DNA of 64,000 nt, from positions 1-64,000 of the forward strand of contig NZ_LWBL02000008.1 of assembly GCF_001644195.2 (NCBI RefSeq). Reading direction: 5' to 3'. The notes below the pieces were generated by a model, which was given only the letters and a program-made list of their open reading frames with translations, was not told where the DNA came from and did no database searches. This document shows, one piece after another, positions 19,586-31,332 of the stretch (its first letter is position 1; each line of letters starts with the position of its first letter). The translations under genes and the position numbers were made by a program. The DNA is from Bacillus marinisedimentorum (GTDB lineage: Bacteria; Bacillota; Bacilli; Bacillales; Bacillaceae_O).

Positions 19586-20530
19586 TCAAGAAATGGGTTC
19601 ACCCATTCTTATCTTTTCGGCAATCTGATCCAATTTACGCAGCCGGTGGTTGATGCCTGATTTGCTGATTTTTCCGTTTTCGAGCATATCACCGAGTTCT
19701 TTCAAGGTTACATCCTGGTATTCAAGGCGGAGCCGGGCGATTTCTCTGAGCTTGTCAGGCAAAGCCTCAAACCCGATCGTATCCCGGATCAATTTTATAT
19801 TTTCAACCTGGCGTAATGCTGCGCCGATTGTTTTGTTTAAATTTGCGGTTTCACAGTTTACAAGGCGGTTGACCGAGTTGCGCATATCCCGGACAATCCG
19901 TACATCTTCAAAGTGGAGAAGCGCCTGGTGGGCACCGATGATATTCAGAAATTCGGAAATTTTTTCCCCTTCCTTCAAATACACGATAAACCCTTTCTTC
20001 CGCTCAAGTGTTTTCGCGTTCAGGTCAAACATATTCATGAGATCACACAAGGACTGGTTATGTTCCCTATATAATGAAAAAACCTCCAAATGGTATGATG
20101 ACGTTTCAGGGTTGTTTATGGATCCTCCTGCCAGGAAAGCACCGCGTAAATAGGCGCGTTTGCAAGCTTTCTTTTTCGTGAACTTTGCAGGGATCTTATG
20201 GGTGAATGAAAATTGCCCTTCAAGGATGGCAAGGTCCTCAAGGATTTCCCGGGCCTGTTCTTTCAGCCTGACAATATATACATTATTTTTCTTCAGCCGC
20301 ATTTTCTTCCGGACAAGCAGCTCGACAGGAACGCCGTAGCCGCGTTTAATCAATGTGTACATCCTCCTGGCAATGGCCGCATTTTCCGTCTGTACGTCAA
20401 GGACAAGCTTTTGGTTCGTGAATGACAGGGAGCCATTCATGCGGATGAGTGCCGCCAGTTCAGGCTTCATGCAATTTTCATCCAGTTCAAGCGTTGTCAG
20501 TTCTTTCTTTGTTTCTGAAGCAAACGACAT
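19586..20530 (-). CDS. whiA: DNA-binding protein WhiA
   Basis: 314 residues. N-terminal LAGLIDADG homing-endonuclease-like fold without catalysis (about 20-200; [16 protein letters not shown] is the signature) plus C-terminal helix-turn-helix (about 220-305; [11 protein letters not shown] and [10 protein letters not shown]). Known in Streptomyces as a sporulation regulator; in Bacillus it affects division and chromosome segregation. 26 bases downstream of yvcK, co-transcribed. Confidence 0.97.
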   Translation of the reverse strand: MSFASETKKELTTLELDENCMKPELAALIRMNGSLSFTNQKLVLDVQTENAAIARRMYTLIKRGYGVPVELLVRKKMRLKKNNVYIVRLKEQAREILEDLAILEGQFSFTHKIPAKFTKKKACKRAYLRGAFLAGGSINNPETSSYHLEVFSLYREHNQSLCDLMNMFDLNAKTLERKKGFIVYLKEGEKISEFLNIIGAHQALLHFEDVRIVRDMRNSVNRLVNCETANLNKTIGAALRQVENIKLIRDTIGFEALPDKLREIARLRLEYQDVTLKELGDMLENGKISKSGINHRLRKLDQIAEKIRMGEPIS

Positions 20531-20556
20531 CTTTTCACCCCCTCTATACAGAGCTG

Positions 20557-21537
20557 TTACCCCTCAGGTCTTCCCTTTGTAATCATTTCATAAATGAGCT
20601 TTGCAATTTTTTTTGCATCATGCCGGATGACATTTCGGTCATATTCGATGATACCGTCACTGATGATTTCACAGCCGAGCGTCTGCAGTCCACTTTTATC
20701 GCTCAGCACCGGCTTTGCCTCTTCTTCTGCATATAGGGCCTGAATTTCTTCCGGTACGAGCGTATCGTTGACAATGACTGTATCGATAAACGGCTGGTGC
20801 AAATGGTCATACAAGGCCTTCACATGGTCGCTGGCGGTGTAATCCGTCGTTTCACCGGCCTGGGTCATGACATTGCACACGTACACCTTCCGTGCCTTTG
20901 AGGCGGTCAACTCCTCGCCGATTTTAGGCACGAGCAAATTCGGAAGGATACTAGTATACAGGCTTCCCGGACCGATCAAAATCATGTCCGCTTCCCTGAT
21001 TTCCTGCAGCGTTTCATATAAAGGCTCCACATCTTCAGGAGTGATGAACACGCGTTTAATTTTTTTGCCAGAGGCGGGAATGTTCGATTCACCGCTTACG
21101 ATCGTCCCGTCTTCCAGTTCCGCATTCAGCACAATGCTCTGGTTGGCGGCCGGGAGCACTTTCCCCCGCACATTCAAAACCCGGCTCATCTCCTGGATGC
21201 CATGGACGAAATCACCGGTGATATTCGTCATGGCTGCAAGAAGCAAATTGCCGAGGGCGTGCCCTGACAGGCCGTTCCCCTGGGAAAAACGATGCTGAAA
21301 CAGGCTTTCGAACAGCGGCTCAACCTCTGCCAGTGCAATCAGCACATTCCGCACATCACCGGGCGGCGGAATGAAAAGCTCATCGCGGAGCCGGCCGGAA
21401 CTGCCGCCGTCATCAGCAACCGTGACAATTGCTGTAATATCCAATGGATATTCCTTCAGCCCGCGCAATAGAACAGGCATCCCTGTTCCCCCGCCGATTA
21501 CAACTACTTTTCGGCCCTGGTTCTCAGTATTGCTCAT
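20557..21537 (-). CDS. yvcK: Gluconeogenesis factor YvcK (CofD-like fold)
   Basis: 326 residues. Needed for growth on gluconeogenic carbon sources and for cell-wall synthesis; binds UDP-sugars rather than acting as a known enzyme. Visible: [28 protein letters not shown] and [12 protein letters not shown] near the N terminus, all family hallmarks. The start overlaps the rapZ stop as ATGA. Confidence 0.96.
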   Translation of the reverse strand: MSNTENQGRKVVVIGGGTGMPVLLRGLKEYPLDITAIVTVADDGGSSGRLRDELFIPPPGDVRNVLIALAEVEPLFESLFQHRFSQGNGLSGHALGNLLLAAMTNITGDFVHGIQEMSRVLNVRGKVLPAANQSIVLNAELEDGTIVSGESNIPASGKKIKRVFITPEDVEPLYETLQEIREADMILIGPGSLYTSILPNLLVPKIGEELTASKARKVYVCNVMTQAGETTDYTASDHVKALYDHLHQPFIDTVIVNDTLVPEEIQALYAEEEAKPVLSDKSGLQTLGCEIISDGIIEYDRNVIRHDAKKIAKLIYEMITKGRPEG

Positions 21538-22418
21538 CTTGCGCGTTCCTTCCGCTGCATCTCCCGGTGTGATACATGTGTGTCATAGTCCTTGGAAAAA
21601 TAATCCCCGAGATATTCAGCAAGCGTCACCGATCTGTGCTGGCCTCCAGTACAGCCAATCGCAATCACAAGCTGGCTCTTCCCCTCCCGTTTGTACTCGG
21701 GGAGCATAAACGTGAGCAGATCGAGAAGCTTATTGACGAATGTCTGGGTCTCAGGCCATTTCATCACGTAGTTGGAGACGACTTCGTCAAGGCCGGTCAG
21801 CGGGCGCATTTCATCAATATAATGCGGGTTTGGAAGGAAACGGACGTCGAATACAAGATCGGCATCAAGCGGAATGCCGAATTTGAAGCCGAATGATACG
21901 ATATTGACATTGAAATTATACCGCTCACTGTCCGCAAACCGCTTTAACACTTTTTCACGGAGCTGCCGCGGCCGCAGGTCGGATGTATCAATCGACTGCT
22001 GGGCTTTTCCTTTCAAATCACTTAACAGGGCCCGTTCCTGCCTGATCCCTTCAAGCGGCAGCCCTTCAGGTGCCAGCGGATGAGAGCGCCGTGTCTCTTT
22101 GTAGCGCCGGACAAGGACGGAATCATTCGCATCCAGGAACAGGATTTGCGGCTGAATCCATTCTTCCGATTCGATTTCATCGAGCACTTCGCTGAGCTTC
22201 TCAAAAAATTCACGGCCGCGCAAGTCCATGACTAGGGCGACTTTATTCAGTTTTGTGCGCGACTCTTTCACCAATTCAAGGAATTTCGGCAGCAGTGTCG
22301 GCGGCATGTTATCGACACAAAAAAAGCCCAGGTCCTCAAGCGCCTGCATGGCGACCGACTTTCCAGCTCCCGACATGCCGGTTATCACAACCATCTGGTT
22401 TGATGTTTCAGCCATCAT
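21534..22418 (-). CDS. rapZ: RNase adapter/nucleotide-binding protein RapZ (YvcJ)
   Basis: 294 residues. P-loop ATPase/GTPase with Walker A GMSGAGKS (about 14-21) and a C-terminal domain with [10 protein letters not shown] that in E. coli RapZ binds sRNA and glucosamine-6-phosphate. B. subtilis YvcJ binds and hydrolyses nucleotides and affects competence. Overlaps yvcK by 4 bases. Two adjacent ATGs (22418 and 22415) are possible starts. Confidence 0.95.
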   Translation of the reverse strand: MMAETSNQMVVITGMSGAGKSVAMQALEDLGFFCVDNMPPTLLPKFLELVKESRTKLNKVALVMDLRGREFFEKLSEVLDEIESEEWIQPQILFLDANDSVLVRRYKETRRSHPLAPEGLPLEGIRQERALLSDLKGKAQQSIDTSDLRPRQLREKVLKRFADSERYNFNVNIVSFGFKFGIPLDADLVFDVRFLPNPHYIDEMRPLTGLDEVVSNYVMKWPETQTFVNKLLDLLTFMLPEYKREGKSQLVIAIGCTGGQHRSVTLAEYLGDYFSKDYDTHVSHREMQRKERAR

Positions 22419-22597
22419 TCCCGCCTCCCTTACTTACTCTTGTTATACTGTCATCTTATTCAGTTATCTGCATGTCTTGCAAAATTCGCTTTAAAAACTT
22501 GCTCCGCTTGCCTTTTAAAATCAGCAATGGATATAACCAGGCTATTTTTTATAAAAAACAGTGATTTATTTATAATCTTCCACAGGATACCAGGTAT

Positions 22598-23056
22598 TCA
22601 AGACGGATCAAGGCGGTAAGAAATCAATTCGAAGTCGGGAGTGTACGTAAACGTCCCGTAGATCATACCGCTGCCTTTCAGTACATACTCGATGATGTGG
22701 TGGTCACCGGGAGCCATCGGCAGGTCGGCCACCTTATCGGCAGGCTGCCACTTCAGTATGCCTTCTTCGCACTCATCAACACTTTCACCATCAAACTCAG
22801 TCGCTAAAAATGTAAACATCATCCATTCAGAGACGACTTTGTCCCCTTCTTTTATGATAAACGTAAAAATACCTTTTACGTTCGGATTCTTGATATAAAT
22901 GCCGGTCTCCTCACGAAATTCACGTATGACGGAATCCTTGATGGATTCACCAGGCTCCATTTTTCCACCCGGCGCCACCCACCAGTCCCGGCGCGGTTTT
23001 TGCAGCAGCAGCACTTCATTACCTTTTAAAAGGACACAATTTGTTACCCTTTGCAC
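22598..23056 (-). CDS. yvcI: Nudix hydrolase (YvcI type)
   Basis: 152 residues from a GTG at 23056 (MQRVTNCVLL), chosen because GGAAGAGGTG lies directly upstream and YvcI homologues begin there; an ATG at 23095 in frame is less likely. Nudix box visible from GGKMEPGES to REFREETGI, carrying the metal-binding Glu pair. Hydrolyses a nucleoside diphosphate derivative of unknown identity. First gene of the operon leading to rapZ-yvcK-whiA. Confidence 0.9.
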   Translation of the reverse strand: MQRVTNCVLLKGNEVLLLQKPRRDWWVAPGGKMEPGESIKDSVIREFREETGIYIKNPNVKGIFTFIIKEGDKVVSEWMMFTFLATEFDGESVDECEEGILKWQPADKVADLPMAPGDHHIIEYVLKGSGMIYGTFTYTPDFELISYRLDPS

Positions 23057-23123
23057 AATATCACCTCTTCCAGGCCATACCCTGCCCTTCGACATAAGCC
23101 GGTTTTTGCCGGTTCTTCACCTA

Positions 23124-23153
23124 AGTATACTATATTTTCATAAGGGCTCACAA
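23124..23153 (-). promoter_or_regulatory. Probable promoter of the nudix-rapZ-yvcK-whiA operon
   Basis: Minus strand TTGTGA, 18-bp spacer, TATACT. Confidence 0.55.
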
Positions 23154-23256
23154 TCCAATACATAACGGACTTTCGTCAGGGTGAACGTGCACACCCTCCA
23201 TACACCCGGTCGGAACGTTCAGGGAATCCGCCGCCCCTCCGTCCATGATTGAGAAC

Positions 23257-23290
23257 AAAAAAAAGGACACGGGAAGGGAATACCCGTGTC
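23257..23290 (-). terminator. Intrinsic terminator of trxB
   Basis: Minus strand GACACGGG / CCCGTGTC with a 9-nt loop followed by eight U. Confidence 0.85.
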
Positions 23291-23393
23291 AAAAACCGTC
23301 TATTAAATAAAAGGGGGGTCAATTACTACTTATATAGTACCCCATAAATATTTCACCTGTGTTACAAACGAGTTAAAAGCGGGTTACGCTTTT

Positions 23394-24356
<963 letters not shown>

Positions 24357-24383
24357 TCACTCCTTTTCGAGAATCCGATAACT

Positions 24384-24405
24384 CATATACCTATACCAGT
24401 ATATG
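24384..24405. other. Dyad in trxB leader
   Basis: CATATAC-N8-GTATATG lies between the trxB promoter and ribosome site, so it is transcribed. It could be an operator or leader hairpin; no regulator is assigned. Confidence 0.4.
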
Positions 24406-24413
24406 CATCTCTG

Positions 24414-24441
24414 ACTATATTTGATTATTCCACAATGTCTA
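24414..24441 (-). promoter_or_regulatory. Promoter of trxB
   Basis: Minus strand TAGACA, 16-bp spacer, TATAGT; about 60 bases before the start codon. Confidence 0.6.
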
Positions 24442-24478
24442 TCCTATAAAACGAAAGTCACAAAATCCATTAAATTGC

Positions 24479-26095
24479 TCACGATAAAAGGGTATTCACC
24501 AATTTGACATATTTACTGACCGTTCCCGGTGAAATTCCGTACTTTTGAGCAGCTGCATTCTGTGTTAGTTTTTGTTCTTTATCTAAATTCCATACATATT
24601 CAAGCGCGGCCGCCAGTGCTTCCGCATTCGTGTGCCGGACCTTTTCCATGTCGAGCATTTCCGCTGCCAGCTGGGACCAGCTGACGAGCAATTCATGCAG
24701 CGCCGGCATCGCCAGCTGCTTCACATTTTTGCTGCAAATCAGTTCGGCTGTTCTGGCAAGCTGAAGTACTGCCCGGGTTTTCACCTTTTTCACTTGTTTC
24801 TCTCCATCATTGTGCACAATGGAAACCGTTTTATTCGGTTTCAGCTCGAGCATCATATGGGCCGCGAACTCTTTTAAGATGAACGGCTGGCTGCTTTCTT
24901 CGGCGAAATCCCTGAGCACCCGGTAAGCCCGGTCGTCATCGATGCGTTTCAAAATGTAAAGGGCGTACAGCTTTGTTTCAAACGTTTCGCCGGCGCCAAG
25001 TGCTTCCGAAAGCATATTCCGGAACGTTTCATGTTTTTTCAAGTCTTCAAACGTAAAGCCGTGAAAGTCTTTTTTAGTTGTTTCCCGGCTATCTTCATGC
25101 TTTTTCCACGGTTCTTTGCCGGCTTTTTGAGGGTTTAATTCCGTCACTGCTTTCCAGGCACGTTCAGCTACATTCTCATTGCCTGTTCGGTGTGATGAAA
25201 CCGCCAGCCAATAATAAAAGCTGCCGTCACCCTCATATCCATGTTTATCAAGCCAGCGCAGCCACCTGTATGCCTGCTCGTGATACCCTGTCAGCGCAAA
25301 AGTCGCGCCGAGTTTGAAGCGGTGATCAGCACTTATCGGATATACGGACATAAGCTGTCCGATGACATCCTGTACGTTATTTTCCACCCCCAGGTAATGG
25401 CTAAACACAGCCAGATTACAAAGGGCATGGAGATTTCCCGGGTCTTTTTCAAGCACATCATCAATAACCTCGAGGGCCTCTTCCGTTTCACCCGAGTAAA
25501 AATAGGCCAGCGCCAGGTTATTGTAATTGGACCACAGCTCAGGATAATCGGTGATGATATCCTCAAGCGACTTAATCGCTTTTTCAAAATCCCCTTTTTC
25601 CAAATACGAGCGGGCCTGTTCCTGCTTTAACAGCAAGTCATCTTGTATATCAAAGTCCCTGTTTCCGAATTCATCATTTTCAATTCCCAATAAATCGAGC
25701 AGTTCCACAGTATCGTCAACAAACTCACCGTTCGGCGCCGCTTTAATATAGAGCTTCGCATTCTTTTCAGCTTCCTGGAACAGGCCGAGATGGGCAAAAT
25801 TGTTGGCCAGGAAGTAACGGCATTCCGCCATATCCGGATCGAGTTCATCGAGCACCCGGGTCAGTTGGCGGTTGGACTCGTCATAATTTCCGCGTTCAGA
25901 AAGAATGACGGCATACTGGACAGCGAAAACCGGCTCTTCGGGTTCAAACCGGACCGCACGCTGCAAGTATTTTTCCGCTCTCCGCAAATCTTGCTGATGA
26001 TATGCTTTCAGTCCCCTATTAAAAAAGTATTCACCGTCTTGGATAAACGGGATAACCTGCCCTTGATGTTTTTGTGCTTTATGTTCTTTTCCCAT
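24479..26095 (-). CDS. Large TPR-repeat protein with C-terminal helix-turn-helix (YvcD type)
   Basis: 538 residues from MGKEHKAQKHQG, with GGAGG six bases upstream; earlier in-frame ATGs overlap the ribosome site. Tetratricopeptide repeats run over about 20-300 (for example YLQRAVRFEPEEPVF, NYNNLALAYFYSGETEEALE), then an uncharacterised alpha-helical part, then an HTH-like end AAAQKYGISPGTVSKYVKLV. This is the position and build of B. subtilis YvcD, next to trxB. Likely a scaffold or regulatory protein; partner unknown. Strongly acidic repeats, no signal peptide. Confidence 0.88.
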   Translation of the reverse strand: MGKEHKAQKHQGQVIPFIQDGEYFFNRGLKAYHQQDLRRAEKYLQRAVRFEPEEPVFAVQYAVILSERGNYDESNRQLTRVLDELDPDMAECRYFLANNFAHLGLFQEAEKNAKLYIKAAPNGEFVDDTVELLDLLGIENDEFGNRDFDIQDDLLLKQEQARSYLEKGDFEKAIKSLEDIITDYPELWSNYNNLALAYFYSGETEEALEVIDDVLEKDPGNLHALCNLAVFSHYLGVENNVQDVIGQLMSVYPISADHRFKLGATFALTGYHEQAYRWLRWLDKHGYEGDGSFYYWLAVSSHRTGNENVAERAWKAVTELNPQKAGKEPWKKHEDSRETTKKDFHGFTFEDLKKHETFRNMLSEALGAGETFETKLYALYILKRIDDDRAYRVLRDFAEESSQPFILKEFAAHMMLELKPNKTVSIVHNDGEKQVKKVKTRAVLQLARTAELICSKNVKQLAMPALHELLVSWSQLAAEMLDMEKVRHTNAEALAAALEYVWNLDKEQKLTQNAAAQKYGISPGTVSKYVKLVNTLLS

Positions 26096-26430
26096 ATCCA
26101 TCCTCCAGTCTCCCCCGGGAATCATTCCGTCCATTATTCAACGAATCTGAGTATAACACATTTGCAACTGATTGGCTGTAAATTTTTGCACATTGTCTTA
26201 TGTATGAAGAAGATATGTGAAAAAGTTAATCGTTTTATCACAGATCAGCATCGAAATGGCGAACAGCACCTCACCTTCTGCCGTTTTCACCTTCATCGCA
26301 TGAAAATGCACCCATGTTTTCCGGCAATGACCTGTTGAAATAAAGCAGTTAAAAACCGGACAATTTTCTTCGATTTCAGTGTAACACAGGCGCCGGAAAC
26401 AGACTATAACAAGCGATGTCCCCAGGGTGG

Positions 26431-26580
26431 AGGAACAAATGCACAAGGCGCCCGCTTAGCGGCGTACGCATAAGCGGGGGTACCCGCAGGGAGGCGCTCT
26501 TTCCTCCCGGAGGGGATCACCGCTTATGACGATAGCCGCTGACGCCTGGAGCTGGACGATTCCCTCCTGGCTTTTTATCC
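26431..26580 (+). repeat. ~150-bp foldback repeat, copy D
   Basis: A well-kept copy: GGAACAAATGCACAAGGCGC to GGCTTTTTATCC. It lies 40 bp left of a TGCCTGG palindrome, as copy E lies just right of one. Between the TPR gene and the his operon; 26096-26430 shows nothing else. Confidence 0.85.
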
Positions 26581-26621
26581 ATAATGCTTACATTTTATAA
26601 TTTCCTTAACAGAGAAAAAGA

Positions 26622-26668
26622 AAATGCCTGGGAATTGCCTGGCAATTGCCAGGCATTTCTCAGGCATT
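26622..26668 (-). terminator. Palindrome-family hairpin acting as likely his operon terminator
   Basis: On the minus strand AATGCCTGG ... CCAGGCATT encloses further TGCCTGGCAATTGCC modules and is followed by TTCTTTTTC, 11 bases after the hisI stop. The family palindrome thus has terminator form here. Confidence 0.55.
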
Positions 26669-26678
26669 TCTTCCCGGA

Positions 26679-27335
26679 TCATTTTCCGGATTCAGATTTT
26701 TGGGTGCTGTGCCGTTCCTGAAGGACAGCGAGCACGTCATCGAGCGGGAGTTTTTGTTCACGAAGGAGGACCATGAGATGGAAAATGAGGTCGGCTGCTT
26801 CCCATTTGAGCTCCTCGGAGTCGCGGTTTTTCGCGGCGATGATGACCTCGGAAGCTTCCTCGCCTACTTTTTTCAATATCTTATCGACACCTTCTGTAAA
26901 TAAATACGTTGTATAGGATCCTTCCGGCATTTCCGCTTCCCGTTCAGCAATGATCCGTTCCAGTTCGTTCAGGATGGCGAACCGGTTTCCCCTGTCTGCA
27001 AAAGGGGCTTCACCTTCCTCCATGAGCGGCTTGCCAAAACAGCTGTAGCTGCCGGTATGGCAGGCGGGCCCTGACGGTTCGACACTTACGAGAACAGCAT
27101 CCTGGTCACAATCATAGCGGAGTCCGGTCACCTTCTGGGTATTGCCGGAAGTCTCGCCTTTATGCCACAATTCCTGGCGTGACCTGCTGTAGAACCACGT
27201 TTCCCGGGTTTCGATTGTTTTTTCCAGCGACTTCTTGTTCATATAAGCAAGTGTCAGCACTTCTTTGCTGGCAGCATCCTGTACGATCGCCGGCACAAGC
27301 CCTTTTTCATCGAATTTGATGTCAGATACATTCAT
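26679..27335 (-). CDS. hisI: Bifunctional phosphoribosyl-AMP cyclohydrolase/phosphoribosyl-ATP pyrophosphatase
   Basis: 218 residues, HisIE fusion catalysing steps 2 and 3 of histidine synthesis. N-terminal cyclohydrolase (about 1-120) with zinc ligands in YDCDQDAVL and [10 protein letters not shown]-terminal pyrophosphatase (about 125-210) with [17 protein letters not shown]. Last gene of the operon; start overlaps hisF stop (ATGA). Confidence 0.97.
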   Translation of the reverse strand: MNVSDIKFDEKGLVPAIVQDAASKEVLTLAYMNKKSLEKTIETRETWFYSRSRQELWHKGETSGNTQKVTGLRYDCDQDAVLVSVEPSGPACHTGSYSCFGKPLMEEGEAPFADRGNRFAILNELERIIAEREAEMPEGSYTTYLFTEGVDKILKKVGEEASEVIIAAKNRDSEELKWEAADLIFHLMVLLREQKLPLDDVLAVLQERHSTQKSESGK

Positions 27336-28090
27336 CGCACCAGCACCCCCTTTTCCTTCAATGCGTGTTTCACTTCTTTCACCGATGTCTCTTTATAATG
27401 GAAAATCGAAGCGGCCAGCGCCGCATCGGCCACTTCATGCTTGAATACTTCATTGAAATGCTCGGAGCTGCCGGCTCCGCCCGATGCGATGACCGGTACC
27501 GAAACCGCATCGTTCACCTTCTCGAGAAGCGCCAGGTCAAAACCGTTTTTGGAACCGTCACGGTCCATGCTCGTCAGCAGGATTTCCCCGGCACCGCGGT
27601 CCACCACTTCCCTGGCCCAGTCCACGACCTCCCACTCCGTCGGGGTGCGTCCGCCGTGGGTGTAGACCCGCCACGAACCCAACTCCTCATCGTACCGGGC
27701 ATCGATCGCCACGACAATACACTGCGTCCCGAAATAATCGGCGCCTTCGGTAATCAATTCCGGGCGGTTCACGGCCGCCGTATTAAGCGACACTTTATCG
27801 GCCCCGGCCCGCAAAATCCGTTTCATATCCTCAAGAGATGATATCCCGCCGCCGACTGTAAACGGAATGGCAAGCTCTGATGCGACATCCCTCACAACTT
27901 CGACCATCGTTTCCCGGCCTTCGTGCGAAGCGGAAATATCGAGGAAAACAAGCTCGTCCGCTCCCTCCTCATCATAAAACTGCGCCAGTTCAACCGGATC
28001 CCCGGCATCCCGGAGCTCGACGAACTGCACGCCCTTCACGACCCGGCCTTCCTTCACATCAAGGCATGGAATGATCCGTTTTGAAATCAA
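27332..28090 (-). CDS. hisF: Imidazole glycerol phosphate synthase, cyclase subunit
   Basis: 252-residue TIM barrel. With HisH makes imidazole glycerol phosphate and AICAR. Catalytic aspartates in [14 protein letters not shown] and VAIDARYD. Start codon is TTG within a TTGA overlap with the hisA stop, behind GGGAGGTGGG; the family N terminus ([11 protein letters not shown]) supports it. Confidence 0.97.
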   Translation of the reverse strand: MISKRIIPCLDVKEGRVVKGVQFVELRDAGDPVELAQFYDEEGADELVFLDISASHEGRETMVEVVRDVASELAIPFTVGGGISSLEDMKRILRAGADKVSLNTAAVNRPELITEGADYFGTQCIVVAIDARYDEELGSWRVYTHGGRTPTEWEVVDWAREVVDRGAGEILLTSMDRDGSKNGFDLALLEKVNDAVSVPVIASGGAGSSEHFNEVFKHEVADAALAASIFHYKETSVKEVKHALKEKGVLVR

Positions 28091-28824
28091 AGGCTGCCCA
28101 CCTCCCGCAACGCTTCAGCAAGCGTAAACCGGTCCGCGTACAGCGCTTTGCCGACAATCGCACCGGCAACTCCCTCGCTGCGGCGTTCCGCTAGATTCCG
28201 GAGATCGGCAAGGCTGCTGACACCGCCCGATGCGATCACTTCTTTCCCTGTCGCTTCAGCAAGCCGGATTGATGCATCAATATTAGGCCCGGACAGCGTT
28301 CCGTCAGTTGCGATATCAGTGAAAATGAACGTCTCGGCGCCGGCTGCAGCCAGTTCCTTGCCGATATCCTCCGCTTTCACTTTCGATGTCTCTGTCCAGC
28401 CTTCCGTCGCCACATACCCGTCGCGCGCATCAAGTCCAATGGCAATCCGGCCGTGATGTTCAGCTAGCATCTCTTTGACGAAATCAGGACGGGAAAGGAC
28501 ACTGCTTCCGAGGATTACCCGCGTCACACCGCGATTGAAATAATACTCCGCGTCCTCCTTCGTGCGAATCCCCCCGCCGACCTGAATCTTCAGCCCTGAA
28601 TTGTAAGCGATGGAAGAAATCAATTTCTCATTCACAGGCTTTCCTTCTTTTGCACCGTCAAGGTCGACCATATGAATCCACTCGGCTCCCTGATCGGCAA
28701 ACTGCTGGGCGACTGTCTGCGGCGAATCACTGAAAACCGTTTCCTTATCATAATCGCCCTGCAGGAGACGCACGCATTTGCCGTTCCGGATATCGATCGC
28801 CGGATAAATCGTGAAGCTGCTCAT
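28087..28824 (-). CDS. hisA: ProFAR isomerase
   Basis: 245-residue TIM barrel catalysing the Amadori isomerisation of step 4. Aspartates in [18 protein letters not shown] and IGLDARDG; phosphate loops GGGIRTK and GGVSSL. Overlaps hisH stop by ATGA and hisF start by TTGA, so translation is coupled. Confidence 0.97.
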   Translation of the reverse strand: MSSFTIYPAIDIRNGKCVRLLQGDYDKETVFSDSPQTVAQQFADQGAEWIHMVDLDGAKEGKPVNEKLISSIAYNSGLKIQVGGGIRTKEDAEYYFNRGVTRVILGSSVLSRPDFVKEMLAEHHGRIAIGLDARDGYVATEGWTETSKVKAEDIGKELAAAGAETFIFTDIATDGTLSGPNIDASIRLAEATGKEVIASGGVSSLADLRNLAERRSEGVAGAIVGKALYADRFTLAEALREVGSL

Positions 28825-29459
28825 ACACTTTCCGCTCCTTTCACAATGTCCGTGAATCGTTTTAAAATAGCGAGGCCGGCCCTGCCGCTTTTTTCCGGAT
28901 GGAACTGGGTTCCGAAAATATTCAGGCGGCCGACAACTGCCGGCACTTCCACATCATAGTCCGCACTGGCAAGCACGACATCATGCCGGTCTGTCTCAAC
29001 GTAATAGGAATGGACAAAATAGACGAAGTCTTCAGGGATGTTTTTCAGCAGCGGCGAATCGGGCGCATGGTAGGCAAGCCGATTCCAGCCCATGTGCGGC
29101 ACCTTGTATTTCAGGCCCGCTTTCGTATGCCCTTTGAAACGGACAGCCCGCCCGGGTAATATCCCGAGGCCTTTTGTCAGCCCGTTTTCTTCGCTTTCTT
29201 CAAATAACAGCTGCATGCCGAGGCAAATGCCGAAAAGCGGCTTGCCGTTTTCAGCTTCAGCAAGGATGAATTCCGTCAGCCCGCTTTCATTGAGCGACTT
29301 CATCCCATCCCGGAATGCCCCGACACCCGGTAAAATCAGGCCGTCGGCTTTTTTCAGTTCATCTATGTCACCTGACAGGAAGAAGGGGACTTCCATCCGT
29401 TCGAGCGCTTTGCTGACGCTGAACAGATTCCCCATTCCATAGTCGATAATGCCGATCAT
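28821..29459 (-). CDS. hisH: Imidazole glycerol phosphate synthase, glutaminase subunit
   Basis: 212-residue class I glutamine amidotransferase. Catalytic Cys in [11 protein letters not shown], His/Glu in [10 protein letters not shown]. Supplies ammonia through the HisF barrel. Starts immediately after the hisB stop and overlaps hisA. Confidence 0.97.
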   Translation of the reverse strand: MIGIIDYGMGNLFSVSKALERMEVPFFLSGDIDELKKADGLILPGVGAFRDGMKSLNESGLTEFILAEAENGKPLFGICLGMQLLFEESEENGLTKGLGILPGRAVRFKGHTKAGLKYKVPHMGWNRLAYHAPDSPLLKNIPEDFVYFVHSYYVETDRHDVVLASADYDVEVPAVVGRLNIFGTQFHPEKSGRAGLAILKRFTDIVKGAESV

Positions 29460-30062
29460 TTACAACATCCCTTTCGTTGACGGGACCCCCTTGATGCGCG
29501 GGTCCTGCATCGTCGCTTCATCAAGCGCGCGGGCAAGCGCCTTGAATACCGCTTCTATCATATGATGTGTGTTTCTGCCGTAATGAACGATCACATGCAA
29601 ATTCATCCGTGCTTCCAGTGCAAACTTCCATAAAAATTCATGAACAAGTTCAACATCGAAATCACCGATGCGCTCACCCGGGAATTCCCCTTTGAGTTCG
29701 AAATGCGGCCGGTTGCTCAAGTCGACAACAACCTGGGCGAGGGCTTCATCCATCGGCACGAACGCATTGCCGAAACGGCGGATTCCCTTTTTGTCGCCAA
29801 GCGCTTCAACAAAAGCCTGTCCGAGACAGATTCCGATATCTTCTGTCGTATGATGGCCGTCAATTTCCGTGTCGCCATTCGCATCAACATCCAGGTCGAA
29901 CTGGCCATGCTTTGCGAAAAGGTCGAGCATGTGGGTCAAAAAAGGCACACCGGTCTCGAGCCTGCTGGTGCCTTCGCCGTCAAGGCTGAGCTTAAGAGAG
30001 ATATCGGTTTCGTTCGTTTTGCGCCGGATGCTTCCTTTACGCGGTTCCATCTGTTGTTCCAT
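29460..30062 (-). CDS. hisB: Imidazoleglycerol-phosphate dehydratase
   Basis: 200 residues from [10 protein letters not shown], chosen for AGGGAGG nine bases upstream; it overlaps the 3' end of hisD by 26 bases. Mn-dependent step 6 enzyme without the phosphatase domain found in E. coli HisB. Metal-site histidines in [10 protein letters not shown] and [17 protein letters not shown]. Confidence 0.96.
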   Translation of the reverse strand: MEQQMEPRKGSIRRKTNETDISLKLSLDGEGTSRLETGVPFLTHMLDLFAKHGQFDLDVDANGDTEIDGHHTTEDIGICLGQAFVEALGDKKGIRRFGNAFVPMDEALAQVVVDLSNRPHFELKGEFPGERIGDFDVELVHEFLWKFALEARMNLHVIVHYGRNTHHMIEAVFKALARALDEATMQDPRIKGVPSTKGML

Positions 30063-31332
30063 CGTTTTCTTCCTCCCTTGCTTCAACTGCCCTGGCGTGC
30101 GCTTCCAGTCCTTCAAGGCGGGCAAGCGCGGCAATTTTTCCGCTGTTTTCCTTGAGCGCTGTCCTGCTGTATGAAATGATGCTTGATTTTTTCACAAAAT
30201 CGTCGACCGATAATGGGCTTGAGAATCTGGCCGTACCGTTTGTCGGCAGTACATGGTTAGGCCCGGCAAAATAATCGCCGACCGGTTCAGAACTGTACGG
30301 GCCGAGGAAGATGGCACCGGCATGGCGGATTTTTCCGAGGGCCTGCATCGGCTCTTCGGTTACGATTTCTAAGTGTTCCGGTGCAAGGCTGTTGACGGCT
30401 TCGATTGCTTCCGTCATGGTTTCTGTAACATAAATCATTCCGTAATCACGGATGGAGGCTTCCGCCACCTTTTTGCGGGGAAGTGTCTGCAGCTGGCGTT
30501 CCACCTCTTTTGCGGCATCGGATGCCAGTTCCTCACTGTCCGTGACAAGGATGCTTGAGGCACGCTCATCATGCTCTGCCTGTGACAATAGATCAGCTGC
30601 GATGTATGTTGGATTGGCGGTGCGGTCGGCCAGGACAACGATTTCCGACGGGCCTGCAATCATGTCAATCGCCACATCCCCGAATACCTCACGCTTGGCA
30701 AGCGCCACAAAAATGTTGCCTGGGCCGGTGATTTTGTCGACCGCCGGAATCGATTCCGTTCCATAAGCGAGGGCCGCAACCGCCTGGGCCCCGCCGACTT
30801 TGAAAATTTCAGTGACGCCGAGCTCTTTCGCAGCGGCGAGCACGCCTGCCGGCAATTTTCCGTCAGCTTGCGGCGGCGACACCATCACGATTTTTTTCAC
30901 CCCGGCAACCTGGGCCGGTATGACATTCATGAGGACAGATGATGGATACGCTGCCGTTCCGCCCGGGACGTAAACACCTACTGCATCAAGCGGTGTGATT
31001 TTCTGTCCGAGAATCGTGCCGTCTTCCTTTGTTGTCATCCAGGACTGCTGGACCATGCGGGCATGGTAGTCCCGGATATTTTCAGCAGCTTCATTCAATG
31101 CCGATAAAATTTCCGGCTCCATGCTTTCGTATGCTCCGTTGATTTCCTCTTCACTGACCCGGATGCTGTCCAGCGCGACCTTATCGAATTTTTCCGTGAA
31201 CCGGCGGAGGGCACCGTCGCCATTCAGCCGGACGTCCTCAATAATGGAAAGGACCGTTTTGCGCTGATCCTCTGTTCCCGAATCGAGCGATCGTTTCAAG
31301 GAAATAGCATCTTTCACTCTCGTTATTTTCAC
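30037..31332 (-). CDS. hisD: Histidinol dehydrogenase
   Basis: 431 residues, zinc enzyme for the last two steps, NAD-dependent. Visible: [32 protein letters not shown] and the metal/catalytic region SQAEHDE and PEHLEI. Start codon GTG overlaps the hisG stop (GTGA). Confidence 0.97.
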   Translation of the reverse strand: MKITRVKDAISLKRSLDSGTEDQRKTVLSIIEDVRLNGDGALRRFTEKFDKVALDSIRVSEEEINGAYESMEPEILSALNEAAENIRDYHARMVQQSWMTTKEDGTILGQKITPLDAVGVYVPGGTAAYPSSVLMNVIPAQVAGVKKIVMVSPPQADGKLPAGVLAAAKELGVTEIFKVGGAQAVAALAYGTESIPAVDKITGPGNIFVALAKREVFGDVAIDMIAGPSEIVVLADRTANPTYIAADLLSQAEHDERASSILVTDSEELASDAAKEVERQLQTLPRKKVAEASIRDYGMIYVTETMTEAIEAVNSLAPEHLEIVTEEPMQALGKIRHAGAIFLGPYSSEPVGDYFAGPNHVLPTNGTARFSSPLSVDDFVKKSSIISYSRTALKENSGKIAALARLEGLEAHARAVEAREEENDGTTDGTA

